Below, one piece after another: positions 18,216-28,855 of a stretch of DNA of 64,000 nt. Source of the stretch: CAVTOA01 sp963736285. Lineage in GTDB: Bacteria > Actinomycetota > Actinomycetes > Mycobacteriales > QHCE01. Both the position numbers and the translations under genes were made by a program. Numbering within the stretch: position 1 is the stretch's first letter; the number at the start of each line of letters is the position of its first letter. The notes beneath the pieces are model-generated. The model was not told the DNA's origin and searched no databases. It saw nothing but the letters and a program-made list of their open reading frames with translations. Location of the stretch: positions 391,453-455,452 of the forward strand of contig CAVTOA010000002.1 in assembly GCA_963736285.1 (NCBI GenBank), in the 5' to 3' direction.

Positions 18216-19372
18216 CGTGCTCGCCCCGGCAGCTTTTGCAACTCGGCGTAAATCTCGGCGATTTTCGCCGCTGACTCCTCCTCCGACGGCCACGTAGCAG
18301 CCTGCCGACCACCACGTACCGCTAGGTTGCTAGCCCGTTCAGGATCGTCCAACAAGCTACCCACGGCAGCATCGAAAGCATCAACGTCGTTAGGCGGAAC
18401 AAGTAAGCCACCGTTGGCGATCAACCCCGGCAGCCCACCTACGGCCGTAGCCACCAGCGGCTTCTCGGACCGCAGCACCTCTTGAGCAAAAAGCTGCCGC
18501 GCCTCCCATTGGGACGTGACCACCGCGATGTCGCAGGCGTTAATCAAATCGGCTACGTCATCGCGACGACCCAAAAACACCACTGGAGCCCCCAGCCGCT
18601 CTGCCATGCCCGCGAGCTCAACATGCTGTGGGCCGCTGCCCGCGATAGCCACCACCGGTGGATTCTTTCGCGCTCGCCAGCGAGCCGCTGCCTGGATCAG
18701 CACGTCAAAAGACTTTTGTGGATGCAGTCTGCCCACCGACAAAATGAGTTGCTGGTCTGAATCGGGCGCGATCCCCAATGACGTGCGCACCACCACCCGA
18801 TCGCGAGTCACTGGCGGTAAGGGTGGTGCGGACACTGGTGCCATACGTGCGTCACGTGCTCCCAAAAACTCGGCACGCGCAACGAGGTCTTCCGAGACAC
18901 CCAAGGCAACGTCGGTGGAACGTGCGATGAACCGCTCCGCCAGTTCAAAAAGCCGCCCCTTGACGCCGCTGCTGAGTAACAGGTTGTGCCAGGTAGTGAC
19001 GAAGCGGCGCGCGGGAGAACCCAGCGTTGGTCTCCCAAACGATCGCAATGCCAATGCGCAGACAAGACCTGCTTGCAGGTTGTGCGCGTGCACAACGTCC
19101 TTATCGGACAGTTCTTGACGGAGAGCATTGACCACAGCCATGTCGTGCACAGGATTAATGCTGTGAGCGATCTCAACTGGCACGAATCTCGCACCAACCT
19201 CACCGAACTGAAATAGCGCGTCAGTGGCGGACGGGGCACACACCGTTACCCGGAAACCAAAACGGACCAGCCACTCTGCCAGCGAGCGCACGTGGCGTCC
19301 GGTGCCGCCACTGGCAGAACCCACCACCAGCGCGACCGCTGGCTCCGCGATCGCAGAGCGATGCTCATCCAC
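18212..19372 (-). CDS. Glycosyltransferase family 4
   Basis: A 386-residue GT-B retaining glycosyltransferase. The N-terminal domain shows VVGSASGGTGRHVRSLAEWL. The C-terminal nucleotide-sugar domain shows LILSVGRLHPQKSFDVLIQAA, VAIAGSGP and the E-x7-E region SQWEARQLFAQEVLRSEKPLVATAVGGLPGLI. It is cytoplasmic or membrane-associated. It overlaps the murJ-like gene by eight bases upstream and the phosphatase-like gene by a few bases downstream, so it belongs to one operon. The acceptor is unknown; a lipid-linked glycan is inferred from the flippase and MraY-like neighbours. Confidence 0.85.
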   Translation of the reverse strand: MDEHRSAIAEPAVALVVGSASGGTGRHVRSLAEWLVRFGFRVTVCAPSATDALFQFGEVGARFVPVEIAHSINPVHDMAVVNALRQELSDKDVVHAHNLQAGLVCALALRSFGRPTLGSPARRFVTTWHNLLLSSGVKGRLFELAERFIARSTDVALGVSEDLVARAEFLGARDARMAPVSAPPLPPVTRDRVVVRTSLGIAPDSDQQLILSVGRLHPQKSFDVLIQAAARWRARKNPPVVAIAGSGPQHVELAGMAERLGAPVVFLGRRDDVADLINACDIAVVTSQWEARQLFAQEVLRSEKPLVATAVGGLPGLIANGGLLVPPNDVDAFDAAVGSLLDDPERASNLAVRGGRQAATWPSEEESAAKIAEIYAELQKLPGRAR

Positions 19373-21123
19373 GTGTTTTCTCCTTTGTGACGGTCTCGCC
19401 CCATGCGCCCGGCGGGGTATCGGATGGCGCTATCTCGTTCGGCAAGGCATTGGGCTCCAGTGGCTCTCCCGCGACACGTCTACGTCGAACTATGCGGTGC
19501 AGACGTCTCAGCACGGTCCGCATTGCCGTGGGGTTAAGTAGCATGGTTATCGCACCAAATATCAGCACTACCACAACGCCTACTACTGTGCCTGACACCA
19601 CAGCGCCCGCCAGCTTCGGTAGCGCCAAAACCATACGCCACACCGAAACCAGCCAGTGCTGCCACTAACAAAGCAACCACTGCCGCGCTGAGCGTTCGGA
19701 GAGTACCCCGCAAGGCCGCTGGCGTCAGCCGATCGTCGGGCCCACCACAGCAGCCCCGCTCCTGTCACCATCATGCCGATGCTGTTGCCAGCGGCAACCG
19801 CTGCTACCCGATCCGCGATATCGACAGTGTTCGCCAGGATCACATCGGCCACTATTACTACCAGCCAACCTGACACGGTGATCAACGCTGTCGACCAGGT
19901 CGCACCGCTGGCATATAACGCCCGTGTGAGCAGTGCCAGTAGGCCATAGCCGAGCAGTCCAGGTGCGAATGCGGCTATGGCCCACGCGATACGGCTAGGA
20001 TCGCTGTAGCCTTCCGCCACCGAGGTAATGACCGTCGCTATCGGCCCCGACGCAGCGATAAGTGCTGCTGCCGCCAGCGCGGCCAGCACGATAACACCTT
20101 GCAGCGCGCCGCGAAGAATCTCTTGAAAATGCCGATAATCGCCGGCGTCGTGGGCTGCGGACAGCCTGGGAAACGCCGAAGTCGCTATCGGTACGGCCAG
20201 TACCGCCCAGGGCACGAGGTAGATCGTCTGCGCAAGGTTGTAGGCGACCATCGAGCCAACCGGCGCTGGACGCTGTGAAAGAACGAGGACGACCAGCAAC
20301 GCCAGTTGTTGCCCGCCCACCGCGAGGACTCCACTGGAAACCAGCGCACCGGCTCGTCGTGCCACGCCTGAGGGGAATCGAAATGTCGGTCGTAGTACAA
20401 CTCCGGTGGCCCGCAACGGGATGAGCAGACACATCGACAAAGCCACCACACCAAGAGTGGTTCCGACCGACAAGATCAATTCGCTCGTGAGGCTGAGCCC
20501 GGTCAAGCTCGCACCTCGTCCTGCCACATAGGCAAACACCAAATAGGACGCCATGACCACGACGCTGGAAAGCAGGGGTGCCAGTGCGGGCCAGGCAAAC
20601 CGATGGTGTGCTTGCACGATGCCCGTCAGCACCACACCCACCCCATAGAGCACAAGTTGCGGTGCGAACACGATCAGCATGCGGGTGCCAACCTCGAGCT
20701 CGGCCTGAGTGGCGTCGCTGCCTAATAATGCCCGCACAATCGGAGCAGCGAACACCACCGCTAGCACAGACAGTAAGGCCAATATCGACACAGCCCACGT
20801 CAACAGCGCAGACCCAGTTTGACGGGCCGTTGCGGCGTCGCCTTTGGAGACGGCCCCAGACAGCAATGGCACTACTACCGCCGCGAGTGCTCCGCCGGCC
20901 ACGATTTCAAAAATGATGTTGGGCAGGGTGTTGACGGTCTGATAGATGTTACCCAGGGCGTAGTAAGGCCCACTGCCCACGAGAAAACAAATATGCGGCC
21001 AAATCCGGCCACCCGAGCCAGGATCGTCAGCGCCGCAATAATACTGGCGGCGCCGGCGATCCCAGCGGGCTTAGCGGCTGTGGGCCGTGGCTGCGTCGGA
21101 GTTTCGTCGATGGGGGTATTCAT
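19365..21123 (-). CDS. murJ: MurJ/MviN-type lipid flippase, three apparent frameshifts
   Basis: A MOP-superfamily transporter that flips polyprenyl-linked saccharides across the membrane. The N-terminal frame (MNTPIDETPTQPRPTAAKP, then AASIIAALTILARVAGFGRIFVF) breaks near 20978. The main frame carries YQTVNTLPNIIFEIVAGGALAAVVVPLLSGA and most of the 14 helices. Near 19707, in a GGGG run, and near 19628, in a TTTT run, further breaks carry the protein through GTLRTLSAAVVALLVAALAG and then LAGAVVSGTVVGVVVVLIFG to the stop at 19365. Two breaks in homopolymers favour sequence error. Linkage to GT4 and an MraY-like protein suggests an envelope polysaccharide; identity as the peptidoglycan flippase itself is uncertain. 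Confidence 0.8.
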
Positions 21124-21137
21124 ACTCTCGACAAAAG

Positions 21138-22158
21138 CTAAGAAACCGGCTCTGCGGCAGGCTCTAATGTGGTCTTCTTCTCGGACCGACCAGACCGGCG
21201 GGTCGAGTTTTTGGCTGCGGTTTTCATTGCGCTAGACCGGATGCGCTTTTCGCTGGTGATATCGGCTGCGGGTTCGTCGATGGCGGTGGGTACGTCGTGG
21301 TGGTCTGGTGATTCTGCGGCTGGCCTTCGCCCCAACCCGTCAAACTCCCGCAACCCGGGGGTCGACTCGATCACCTTCGTGAAGCTGATTTTTTCGCTTG
21401 CAGCGGTAAGCCCAATAAGATCCCGCAAGCGCCACTATTTTGCCCACGCGGCCCGTATTTGCGGCCACGCTGACGCCCAGCAACGCGCCCAGCGAATTCG
21501 CTCCGGCGTCACCGAGCATGGTCCGCTCGTCAAGGTCTTCTGGCAGCAGTGCTCCTGAGGCGCCCATCGCTGCGGCCGCAACACCCCGGCCACGCTTGCC
21601 CAACAGCTGGGGAGCACCCAAGATCAAGCCGGCCTTTAATGCCCGGCCAGGACGCAGATCCAGCAAATTGACCAGATTTGCGGTGCCCGCAATGACGCCG
21701 GCATTAAGCAATACATCGACAGGCTTGCGCGACAGTGCCGCACCGGCCAATAGGCCCGCACCGCCGATAGCGCCAATTTTCACCAAACCAGATGTGACCT
21801 GCCCTTCTTTAAGGGCACTCAGGTGTCCGCGAAATCCTTTGCTATGACGTTGGTTTGGCCGCGAGCCGACCACATCGTCGTAGTAGCCCGCAGCACCTGC
21901 GCCGAGCCCGGCAATCGCCGCGGCCGTAGCGACCCGTTTACTTCCAGCTCCGACTACAGCCACACCGGTCGCTGCGGCAGCGAGCACCGGGCCAGATATC
22001 AGACTTACTTTCTCGCCACGGTGGTTGGTCCGTTCGAGCCGCTCACGTTGTGGTGCTGGCACGTTGTCGCTGGCGGCAAAAAGCGCTCGAGCCGCACCTG
22101 CGGCCCCAGTAGCGGCTCCCGCAATCTGGCCGAGACTGGCAAAGAATTTTCCCAACAC
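21138..22158 (-). CDS. MraY/WecA-like glycosyl-1-phosphate transferase family protein, one apparent frameshift
   Basis: A hydrophobic protein with polyprenyl-phosphate transferase motifs: GAAGYYDDVVGSR (Asp-Asp pair), TANLVNLLDLRPGRALK, and GDAGANSLGALLGV near the C-terminus. It has fewer charged loops than true MraY, so it belongs to a divergent branch found beside mctB in Mycobacteriales. A one-base break near 21425 shifts the end into a frame reading LIGLTAASEKISFTKVIESTPGLREFDGLGRRP, a well-conserved C-terminus, followed by a Lys/Thr-rich tail. It likely starts or modifies a lipid-linked sugar in the same pathway as the murJ-like and GT4 genes. Confidence 0.72.
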
Positions 22159-22263
22159 GATGGAGTCACCTCTCCTTAAGTCCAGTGTGGATCTGTCTTG
22201 CGTTGCCGTGCATTACGTAAACGGTATGTGGGCTGGTGGATGTCTTTACGATGGCGCCAGACA

Positions 22264-23179
22264 CTACGTGATGTTGGGGACTTGCGCAGAGGCACCATCT
22301 CCGGTGCCGTAGTGGCCGGTCTTGTCGGCAAACTTCTCGATCGTCGCCATCGCGGTCGCTAGCTGACTGTCTGCGGTGGCGATGCTGTCGACTGTGGACA
22401 CAGAGCTGGACAGCTTGCCGTCGCCTCGGATGGCGGCAATGGCGGTACCGTTGCCGGCCGAGGGGCCAGCTACCACCACGTGCTTATTGACATCGCTGAA
22501 CTCTTTGATGGTGGTCACCAGTGCCTTCGTGCTGCTGTCGGCATCACGGTCTGTAGACGTGGGTCCCAACACAAACACCACAGCTTGTGCGACTCCATGC
22601 ACCATGCCTTCGGGTGTAAGGACACCCACGCCGGTGTAGGCCTGCAAAATCGTGGTCCGATCGTTATCGGAGATCGTGTCGTTGGTGAGCACCTGCGCCA
22701 GCAACGCCGACGCGGTGATGATGCCGTCTCCGCTCTCGGGCAGCTTTACCCCAGCGGGCACGTCACGGCTTGCTAGATCGTGCAGAGCATCATCGCGTTT
22801 GGCGGAGGTGAAGTCGGAATTGAGCCGTATAGTGCCGGTCACGGTGGCGTTGGTCTGCTTGATCATTTTGAGGACCGCTTCACGGTCTTTCGAGGCGGCA
22901 CCGGGCCCGCTCACCACCACGACGGATTTATCGCGCAGCGTGTTTCCTAATAATTTTGGCGCGATCTGATTGACGAAATCAGAGCGGGAATTCACCGCCG
23001 ACTGCAACTCAGAGACTTGATCCCGCAATCCGCCATTGGACTTACGCAGCGAGGACAGCCTGTCGTTGAGATTATTGACAACCGGCCCATTCAGCGCAGC
23101 AGTGCCCAAGCACCAGACCAATAGCTAACGCCAAGAAAACCGAGGTGATAGAAACCACGTGGTAGCGAAAATTAATCAC
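22264..23179 (-). CDS. mctB: MctB-type outer-envelope copper transport protein, one apparent frameshift
   Basis: Ortholog of Rv1698 (MctB), linked in mycobacteria to copper resistance and outer-membrane channel activity. The GTG at 23179 opens the conserved N-terminal anchor NFRYHVVSITSVFLALAIGLVLG. A one-base insertion near 23094 shifts to the frame continuing TAALNGPVVNNLNDRLSSL (coiled coil) and the long beta-rich domain with VVVVSGPGAASKDREAV. The GTG overlaps the steA stop, giving translational coupling. The steA-mctB pairing is conserved in the order. Confidence 0.85.
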
Positions 23180-24362
23180 GAAAACAGCCTCTGAATATGG
23201 AAGATGACGCCGTCCCACCAGTCGGCGAGGACCTCGAGATAGGAGCGGCCCACAGTAGAAATAGCCACGGCCGCCGCCATCGCGCACAACGCCGCGCCGA
23301 TGAGCAACAACAGTGACCAGCCCGAAATGTTTTGCCGGTATAGCCGGCTCACGCCTTTGGCGTCGACCAACTTACCTCCGACTCGCAGGCGAGTGAGAAA
23401 TGTTGACGCCATGCCGGCACGCCCTTTGTCAAGAAACTCCACCAACGTAGCGTGAGTGCCCACCGCGACGATGAGGGTTGCGCCACGCTCATCGGCCAGC
23501 AGCATCGCGATGTCTTCGCTCGTGGCCGCCGCCGGAAACGTGATCGCCGGCAGAGCCAAGCCGATCCATGCGCTCCATGCCTGGTGCGCGCCCGTCGGGG
23601 TAGGCATGCACCACGATTTCTGCTCCACACCGCAGCACATCGTCAGACACGGAGTCCATGTCGCCGATGATGAGATCTGGGGTGTAGCCGGCCTCCACCA
23701 ACGCATCCGCGCCACCATCGACCCCGATGAGCACCGGATGGAACTCGCGAATATAAGGAGCGAGGACATCCAGATCGTTACGATAGTCGTAGCCCCGCAC
23801 CACGATCAGGCAGTGCCGTCCGTCCAAATCGGTCGCAACCTCGGGCACACCGACACCGTCAAGCAGCAGTTCCCGCTCCCGCTTGACGTATTCCATCGTG
23901 TTCGCGGCGAAGGCCTCCAGCTGAGTAGCCAGGCCCGTGCGAGCGGCTCGTCATCGCCTCGGCAAGCGACTCGGCGGTGTAGCGCAAACCCTTGCCGACA
24001 GGCTCATCGGCAAGATAAATAGTGTCGCCATCAATCCGAATGTCTTGGCCCTCGTGGATGGCTTCGAATATCTGCGCACCCGCGTTGTCGATCAGCGGAA
24101 TTCCCGCTTTGAGGATGGCTTCCGGACCCAAGTTGGGGTAGCGGCCAGAAACACTGGGTGAAGCGTTGATGACCGCCGAGATACCCGTCGCCACCAAGGC
24201 GTCACCGGCTACCCTGTCAATGTCGACATGGTCGATTATCGCAATATCGCCCGGTTTAAGCCGACCGGTCAATCGTTTCGTGCGCCGATCTAACCGTGCG
24301 GCGCCGGTAATCCCTGACCGGCTTCCACTTGCACGGTTACGGCGAAGAGTTGGCAAACGCAT
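23176..24362 (-). CDS. steA: SteA-like divisome/cell-envelope protein, two apparent frameshifts
   Basis: Ortholog of Rv1697 and corynebacterial SteA, which works with SteB/MctB in cell separation. The N-terminal frame reads LTGRLKPGDIAIIDHVDIDRVAGDALV and INASPSVSGRYPNLGPEAILKAG. Near 23937 the frame shifts to EYVKRERELLLDGV and VDGGADALVEAGYTPDLIIGDMDSVSDD, a thiamin-pyrophosphokinase-like fold. Near 23572 it shifts again to LALPAITFPAAATSEDIAMLLA. A C-terminal membrane anchor (WSLLLLIGAALCAMAAAVAIS) ends at 23176. Two starts are close together (24374 and 24362); the second has more room for a ribosome binding site. Confidence 0.82.
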
Positions 24363-24478
24363 GATGGCGCCCATCTTCTCACTTTATGAATTGCTCCCGC
24401 CGTTGGACTCGCCGTCACTCATCCGTACGGCAGGACGTTGCTTATGACCAGCGATATTGCCGCCGTTTCTGTAGCTTT

Positions 24479-26248
24479 TCACTGGTTATCTACGTTACTG
24501 CGCCGCGCTAGCTCCAAGAGCTCTTCCGCATGCGCGATGCCAATCTCAGAATCGTCAATACCCGCGAGCATGCGTGCGAGTTCTTTAGGACGCTCTGCCT
24601 CGGTGAGCATATGGACACCACTGGTGGTCACTGCTCCAGCGCTGTCTTTGACCACCAGCAAATGCTGATCCGCAAACGCGGCAACCTGCGGCAAATGAGT
24701 AACCACCAGCACCTGATGATCTCGGGCAAGTCGCGCTAGCCGTCGCCCCACCTCGACCGCCGCCTTGCCACCGACACCCGCATCCACCTCATCGAAGACC
24801 ATCGTGGCCACACCGGTAGAGCCAGCAAAAACCACCTCGACCGCGAGCATCACGCGAGACAACTCGCCACCGGACGCTCCACGTTGCAACGCCCGCGCCG
24901 GCGCGCCCGGATGGGCGATCAGCTGAAGCTCTACATCGTCCACACCGTCAGGACCCGCCGCCACCCGCTCACCGTCAAGTTCGACCGCGAGGTGGCCGTC
25001 TCGGGCAGGGGGATGTGTCACGACGGCACGAACCATCGCATCCGGCATCGCTAACCCGGCAAGCTCCACACTCACCGCTTCACCGAACCTCTGGGCAACC
25101 CGAGCCCGTTCCTCTGATAGTTGCGCGGCAGCCGACGCCAACTGCGGGATGAGCACGTCACGCCGTTCGCGCAGAAACGCCAACCGCTCCTCAGACGAGT
25201 CCAAATGGGACAGTTTCTCCCGTGCGCGATCCGCCCACGCTCGCACCTCCGCAAGATCGTCACCGTATTTGCGGATCAAATTAGCGAGCACAGCCCGGCG
25301 TTCCTGGACCACCGACAGACGAACCGGATCCGCCTCAATTACCTGCTCGTAAGAGGCGAGGTCTGCGGCTAGCTCCCCCGCCAACGCGGTCAACTCATCA
25401 GCGCGCTCCGCGAAAGACCGCAGTCGATCGTCGTGAGGTGCGACCTCCTCCAATACCCGCCGCGCCGTGCCCAGCAGGTTGGAGGCATCCGTGCCATCGA
25501 CCGCAGCAGGATCTCCTGCCAAGGCCTGATGCGCCGCGAATGCCGCACCCCGCAACTGATCGGCGTGCTCCAGACGCTGAGCTTCCGCCAACAGCTGCTT
25601 CTCCTCATGGGGCTGCGGATCCGCCGCGTCGATCTCACCCACCCCATACCGCAGGGTGTCTGCCTCCCGAGCCCGCTCGCGTGCGTACTCCGTCAGCTGC
25701 TGGAGTTCGGATAGCACGTCACGCATGTCGCTATATATACGGCGGTATTCGTTTAGCAGACGTTGGGTCTCGCCGCCACCAAACCGATCTAGCGCGCCAC
25801 GCTGAACTCCGGGATGAAGCAGCCGAAGCTGGTCCGACTGGCCATGCATGGCCACCAACTCATCACCCAGCTCTCCCAAGACACTCGCCGGAACCGCGCG
25901 ACCACCAGCGTGAGCTCGGGACCGTCCTTCCGACATCACCGTGCGGGCGATGATGACCGTGCCGTCATCCTCAAGTTCGGCGCCCAACTCCGTGAGCCGC
26001 TCCCGCAACGACGGACTGGTTACCGCGACCCGACCCTCCACAATGGCCCGATTCTGCCCACCACGCACGCGCCCGGCATCTGCCTTGCCACCAAAAAGCA
26101 GACCTAGGCCCGCCACCACCATGGTCTTACCCGCGCCAGTCTCACCCGTCACGGCCGTAAAACCGGGAGCGAACGGCAGGGTGGCGTCGTCGATTACGCC
26201 CAGACCCGTAATGCGGATCTCAGATATCACGCCGACGACCATAACCAT
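24479..26248 (-). CDS. recN: DNA repair protein RecN
   Basis: SMC-like ATPase acting early in double-strand break repair. Walker A is GETGAGKTMVV in the N-terminal head. Long coiled coils fill the middle. The C-terminal head has the signature GASGGELSRVMLAVEVV and Walker B VFDEVDAGVGGKAAVEVG, then VVTHLPQVAAFADQH. The frame is intact over about 590 residues. The ATG at 26248 is preferred because GGAG lies eight bases upstream; the frame is open to 26263, and a GTG at 26230 is also possible. Confidence 0.95.
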   Translation of the reverse strand: MVMVVGVISEIRITGLGVIDDATLPFAPGFTAVTGETGAGKTMVVAGLGLLFGGKADAGRVRGGQNRAIVEGRVAVTSPSLRERLTELGAELEDDGTVIIARTVMSEGRSRAHAGGRAVPASVLGELGDELVAMHGQSDQLRLLHPGVQRGALDRFGGGETQRLLNEYRRIYSDMRDVLSELQQLTEYARERAREADTLRYGVGEIDAADPQPHEEKQLLAEAQRLEHADQLRGAAFAAHQALAGDPAAVDGTDASNLLGTARRVLEEVAPHDDRLRSFAERADELTALAGELAADLASYEQVIEADPVRLSVVQERRAVLANLIRKYGDDLAEVRAWADRAREKLSHLDSSEERLAFLRERRDVLIPQLASAAAQLSEERARVAQRFGEAVSVELAGLAMPDAMVRAVVTHPPARDGHLAVELDGERVAAGPDGVDDVELQLIAHPGAPARALQRGASGGELSRVMLAVEVVFAGSTGVATMVFDEVDAGVGGKAAVEVGRRLARLARDHQVLVVTHLPQVAAFADQHLLVVKDSAGAVTTSGVHMLTEAERPKELARMLAGIDDSEIGIAHAEELLELARRSNVDNQ

Positions 26249-26341
26249 CCAATCCGCTCCCACATAGCAGCACAGCGTGGCCAGCGAGCACGAACGTGGT
26301 CACCACCTGCCTCACTTCCACATCCATTGCACCGCTCACGA

Positions 26342-27223
26342 CTAGCCACGCCGACGACGCCAGCCCTCCACCGGCAAACCAAACTTAGCGACTAATCGAT
26401 CCGTAAACGATTTCGCCGATAGCCGCACCACCCGAACTGGTTGCGCGCCGCGACGCACCGTGACCTTCCCACCAGGGGGCACGGCGATGTACCGACGGCC
26501 ATCACACGACGCAACCGCGGACACGCCACTCCCCGACTCGATCGTCACCGTCGAATATGGACCAACAACCAATGGCCGACTAAACAATGCGTGTGCATTG
26601 GACGGGACAACCAGCAGAGCCTGCACCTCGGGCCATAACACTGGGCCTCCAGCAGAAAACGCATACGCCGTCGAACCCGTCGGAGTGGCACACACCAAGC
26701 CGTCACAGCCCCACCGAGACACGGGATGCCCATCGATACTGACAGCCAGCTCCAGCATCCGCTCACGCTCCGCGCGCTCCAGCGCCATCTCGTTCAGCGC
26801 CCACGTTCGCCCCAGTGGATGTCCGTCTTGGACGATGTCGACGTCAATAGTGAGACGCTCATCCACGTCATACGCACCTGAAACGACACGCTCTACCACA
26901 TTCTGAACATCGTCGATCTCCGCCTCGGCCAAGAAACCCACTCGGCCCAGGTTGATTCCCAGCAACGGAGTGCCTGTGGGCCGGGCAAGCTCGGCGGCGC
27001 GGAGCAACGTGCCATCGCCTCCCAGCGCCACGATGATCTCCACACCGTCGGCCGCCGGCAAACCCGCGGCCGACGCCGCATGGCCCAAAGCCAGATCGGC
27101 AGCCTCACCCGCTAGTACCCGCACACCAAAACCGGCAGCACTCAAGTCGCTCGCTATCGCCCGGGCATGCTCCACCACATCGGGGCGACCAGTATGCGTC
27201 ACCAACAACGCTTCGCGTGCCAT
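26342..27223 (-). CDS. ppnK: NAD kinase
   Basis: Phosphorylates NAD to NADP using ATP or polyphosphate. The GGDGT motif is seen in VALGGDGTLLRAAELARPTGTPLLGINLGRVGFLAE. The second conserved block is DGLVCATPTGSTAYAFSAGGPVLWPEVQALLVVP. The ATG at 27223 follows the tlyA stop directly, with AGGAGGT inside the end of tlyA as its ribosome binding site. That shows recN, ppnK and tlyA are expressed together, as in M. tuberculosis (Rv1694-Rv1696). Confidence 0.95.
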   Translation of the reverse strand: MAREALLVTHTGRPDVVEHARAIASDLSAAGFGVRVLAGEAADLALGHAASAAGLPAADGVEIIVALGGDGTLLRAAELARPTGTPLLGINLGRVGFLAEAEIDDVQNVVERVVSGAYDVDERLTIDVDIVQDGHPLGRTWALNEMALERAERERMLELAVSIDGHPVSRWGCDGLVCATPTGSTAYAFSAGGPVLWPEVQALLVVPSNAHALFSRPLVVGPYSTVTIESGSGVSAVASCDGRRYIAVPPGGKVTVRRGAQPVRVVRLSAKSFTDRLVAKFGLPVEGWRRRRG

Positions 27224-27224
27224 G

Positions 27225-28037
27225 TCACATACCTCCTGTGGACTCACTGATGACCCGCTCGAGCACACCATCAGCAAGCGGATGAGCGCCAGTACGCAGC
27301 CACACAAAAAACTCTCTATTACCGGCTGGGCCAGGTAGCGGACTTATTGCGAGATCGACGGGAAACCAACCCCACGTCGCAGCCGACTCAATCACCCGAT
27401 TGATGCTTTCGGCCCACAGCAACGGATCGCGCACCACACCACCGGACCCTAGTTTTTCCCTTCCTACCTCAAACTGAGGTTTGATCATGGGCACGATGTC
27501 TCCATCCGGCCTCGTGCACGCTGCTAACGCGGGTAGTACAAGGCATAGCGAGATAAATGACAGATCAGCCACGGTCAGCTGTACAGCGCCACCTATTGTT
27601 GCCGGCTCCAGCGAACGCACATTGGTCCGTTCCACCACGCTGACCCGCGAGTCAGTTCTCAGCCTCCAGGCCAGTTGTCCATATCCGACATCAACCGCGA
27701 CGACGTGTGCGGCATCTCGGCGGAGCAATACGTCCGTAAAACCGCCTGTCGACGCACCGGCGTCGAGACAACGCCGCCCTGCCACCTCCAGCCCCTTATC
27801 GGCGAAGTGATCGAGCGCGCCAATAAGTTTGTGCGCGCCTCGGGAGACGTAGCCGTCATCGGAGAGGGCATTCACGGTGATGGGAGCCGCCAGCTCTACC
27901 CCCGTCGCCGGCTTAGACGCCGCCTGACCAGCGATACACACCGCCCCCTCTGCGATGAGTTCTGCCGCATGTTGGCGCGAACGTGCGAGTCCGCGCCGCA
28001 CCAGCTCGGCGTCCAGCCGTGGTTTTCGAGCCACCAC
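27225..28037 (-). CDS. tlyA: TlyA 2'-O-ribose rRNA methyltransferase
   Basis: Methylates 16S and 23S rRNA ribose positions; in mycobacteria this makes ribosomes sensitive to capreomycin. An N-terminal S4 domain (PRLDAELVRRGLARSRQHAAELIAEGAV) precedes an FtsJ-type domain with the SAM-binding CLDAGASTGGFTDVLL. The Lys of VPMIKPQFEVGREK belongs to the K-D-K-E catalytic set. The 270-residue length is normal. It overlaps the small Rv1693-like gene upstream and ppnK downstream. Confidence 0.94.
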   Translation of the reverse strand: MVARKPRLDAELVRRGLARSRQHAAELIAEGAVCIAGQAASKPATGVELAAPITVNALSDDGYVSRGAHKLIGALDHFADKGLEVAGRRCLDAGASTGGFTDVLLRRDAAHVVAVDVGYGQLAWRLRTDSRVSVVERTNVRSLEPATIGGAVQLTVADLSFISLCLVLPALAACTRPDGDIVPMIKPQFEVGREKLGSGGVVRDPLLWAESINRVIESAATWGWFPVDLAISPLPGPAGNREFFVWLRTGAHPLADGVLERVISESTGGM

Positions 28038-28234
28038 TATCGTCTTTCGCGACCAGTGACGTCACTGGGGTTACGGTCGATGGCGGTAAGGGTGTCCTGA
28101 AGCACTCCGTGTAGTTGTTCGTATGCGGCAACGTGCTCAAATACCGCAGCCGCATCAAGGGCCGCGACCCGCGTTAGGGCAGCGTCAATGCGGTCGTTTC
28201 CGGTGGAATCGAAGGGCTGTTGCGTTGGTTGCAT
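28037..28234 (-). CDS. Small conserved protein, Rv1693-like
   Basis: A 65-residue acidic-to-neutral protein with one predicted amphipathic helix pair (DRIDAALTRVAALDAAAVFEHVAAYEQLHGVLQDTLTAI). It resembles the small conserved protein that sits directly upstream of tlyA in mycobacteria (Rv1693). Its stop overlaps the tlyA start. No function is known. Confidence 0.65.
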   Translation of the reverse strand: MQPTQQPFDSTGNDRIDAALTRVAALDAAAVFEHVAAYEQLHGVLQDTLTAIDRNPSDVTGRERR

Positions 28235-28326
28235 GGACCAACGCTAACGTGCCAGCAGCAGACCCACGATAAGCGCGTCCGTGATTTCCGAGAGCAACAT
28301 CAGCGCACATCTATGAAGGAGCAGTC

Positions 28327-28662
28327 ATGGCAACGCTCGACGAGTGCCAACAAGCGCTAGAAAAGCTTTCCTCGAAAATGGCGCGGGCAGCCGAAAATGG
28401 AGATGCGCCAGCGCTAGATCGAACCGTCACTTGTCGAATCCCCGACCTCAACTCCGGATTTCACGCCCATCTTTCCGAAGGCAAACTCAGCGACATCACC
28501 CCCGGTGAGACACCCCACGCTGCGATCACACTGACGGTAAACAGCGATGACCTTCTCGCTCTCACTGACGGCTCGCTCAACTTCGCCAACGCATGGGCGA
28601 GCAATCGGCTGAAAGTCGATGCGTCCTTTATGGACCTACTTAAGCTCCGTAACCTGCTATAA
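28327..28662 (+). CDS. SCP2 sterol-binding domain protein
   Basis: A 111-residue single-domain protein of the SCP2 lipid-transfer fold. The pattern is KLSSKMARAAENGDAPALDRTVTCRIPDL, then amphipathic strands and ITLTVNSDDLLALTDGSLNFANAWASNRLKVDASFMDLLKLRNLL. Domains like this bind a hydrophobic ligand in a tunnel. The ATG at 28327 follows AAGGAG at a good spacing. It is a lone plus-strand gene facing the HAD gene across a gap with unusual content. Confidence 0.82.
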   Translation: MATLDECQQALEKLSSKMARAAENGDAPALDRTVTCRIPDLNSGFHAHLSEGKLSDITPGETPHAAITLTVNSDDLLALTDGSLNFANAWASNRLKVDASFMDLLKLRNLL

Positions 28663-28799
28663 GTGTCACTCTCCTTTGGCAAGGTGGGTCGCTACGCTCA
28701 CAACGGTACGTCTGTTTGAATAAGACCAGGCGTTGCGTTCTCGCACAGCCGCAGCCGTCACCCTTCCCACCCTCTTTCGCCGAGCCACACAGCCATGTC

Positions 28800-28847
28800 C
28801 ACTACCTGGGCGCAGTGATGAGTGACGCACCCCACGCCCAGGTAGTG
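28800..28847. terminator. 13-bp stem-loop between convergent genes
   Basis: Arms CACTACCTGGGCG (28800-28812) and CGCCCAGGTAGTG (28835-28847) are perfectly complementary around a 22-base loop. The position between two gene ends suggests a bidirectional terminator, but no T-run follows on either strand. The 23S-like fragment begins nine bases downstream. Confidence 0.4.
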
Positions 28848-28855
28848 CGAGGAAG

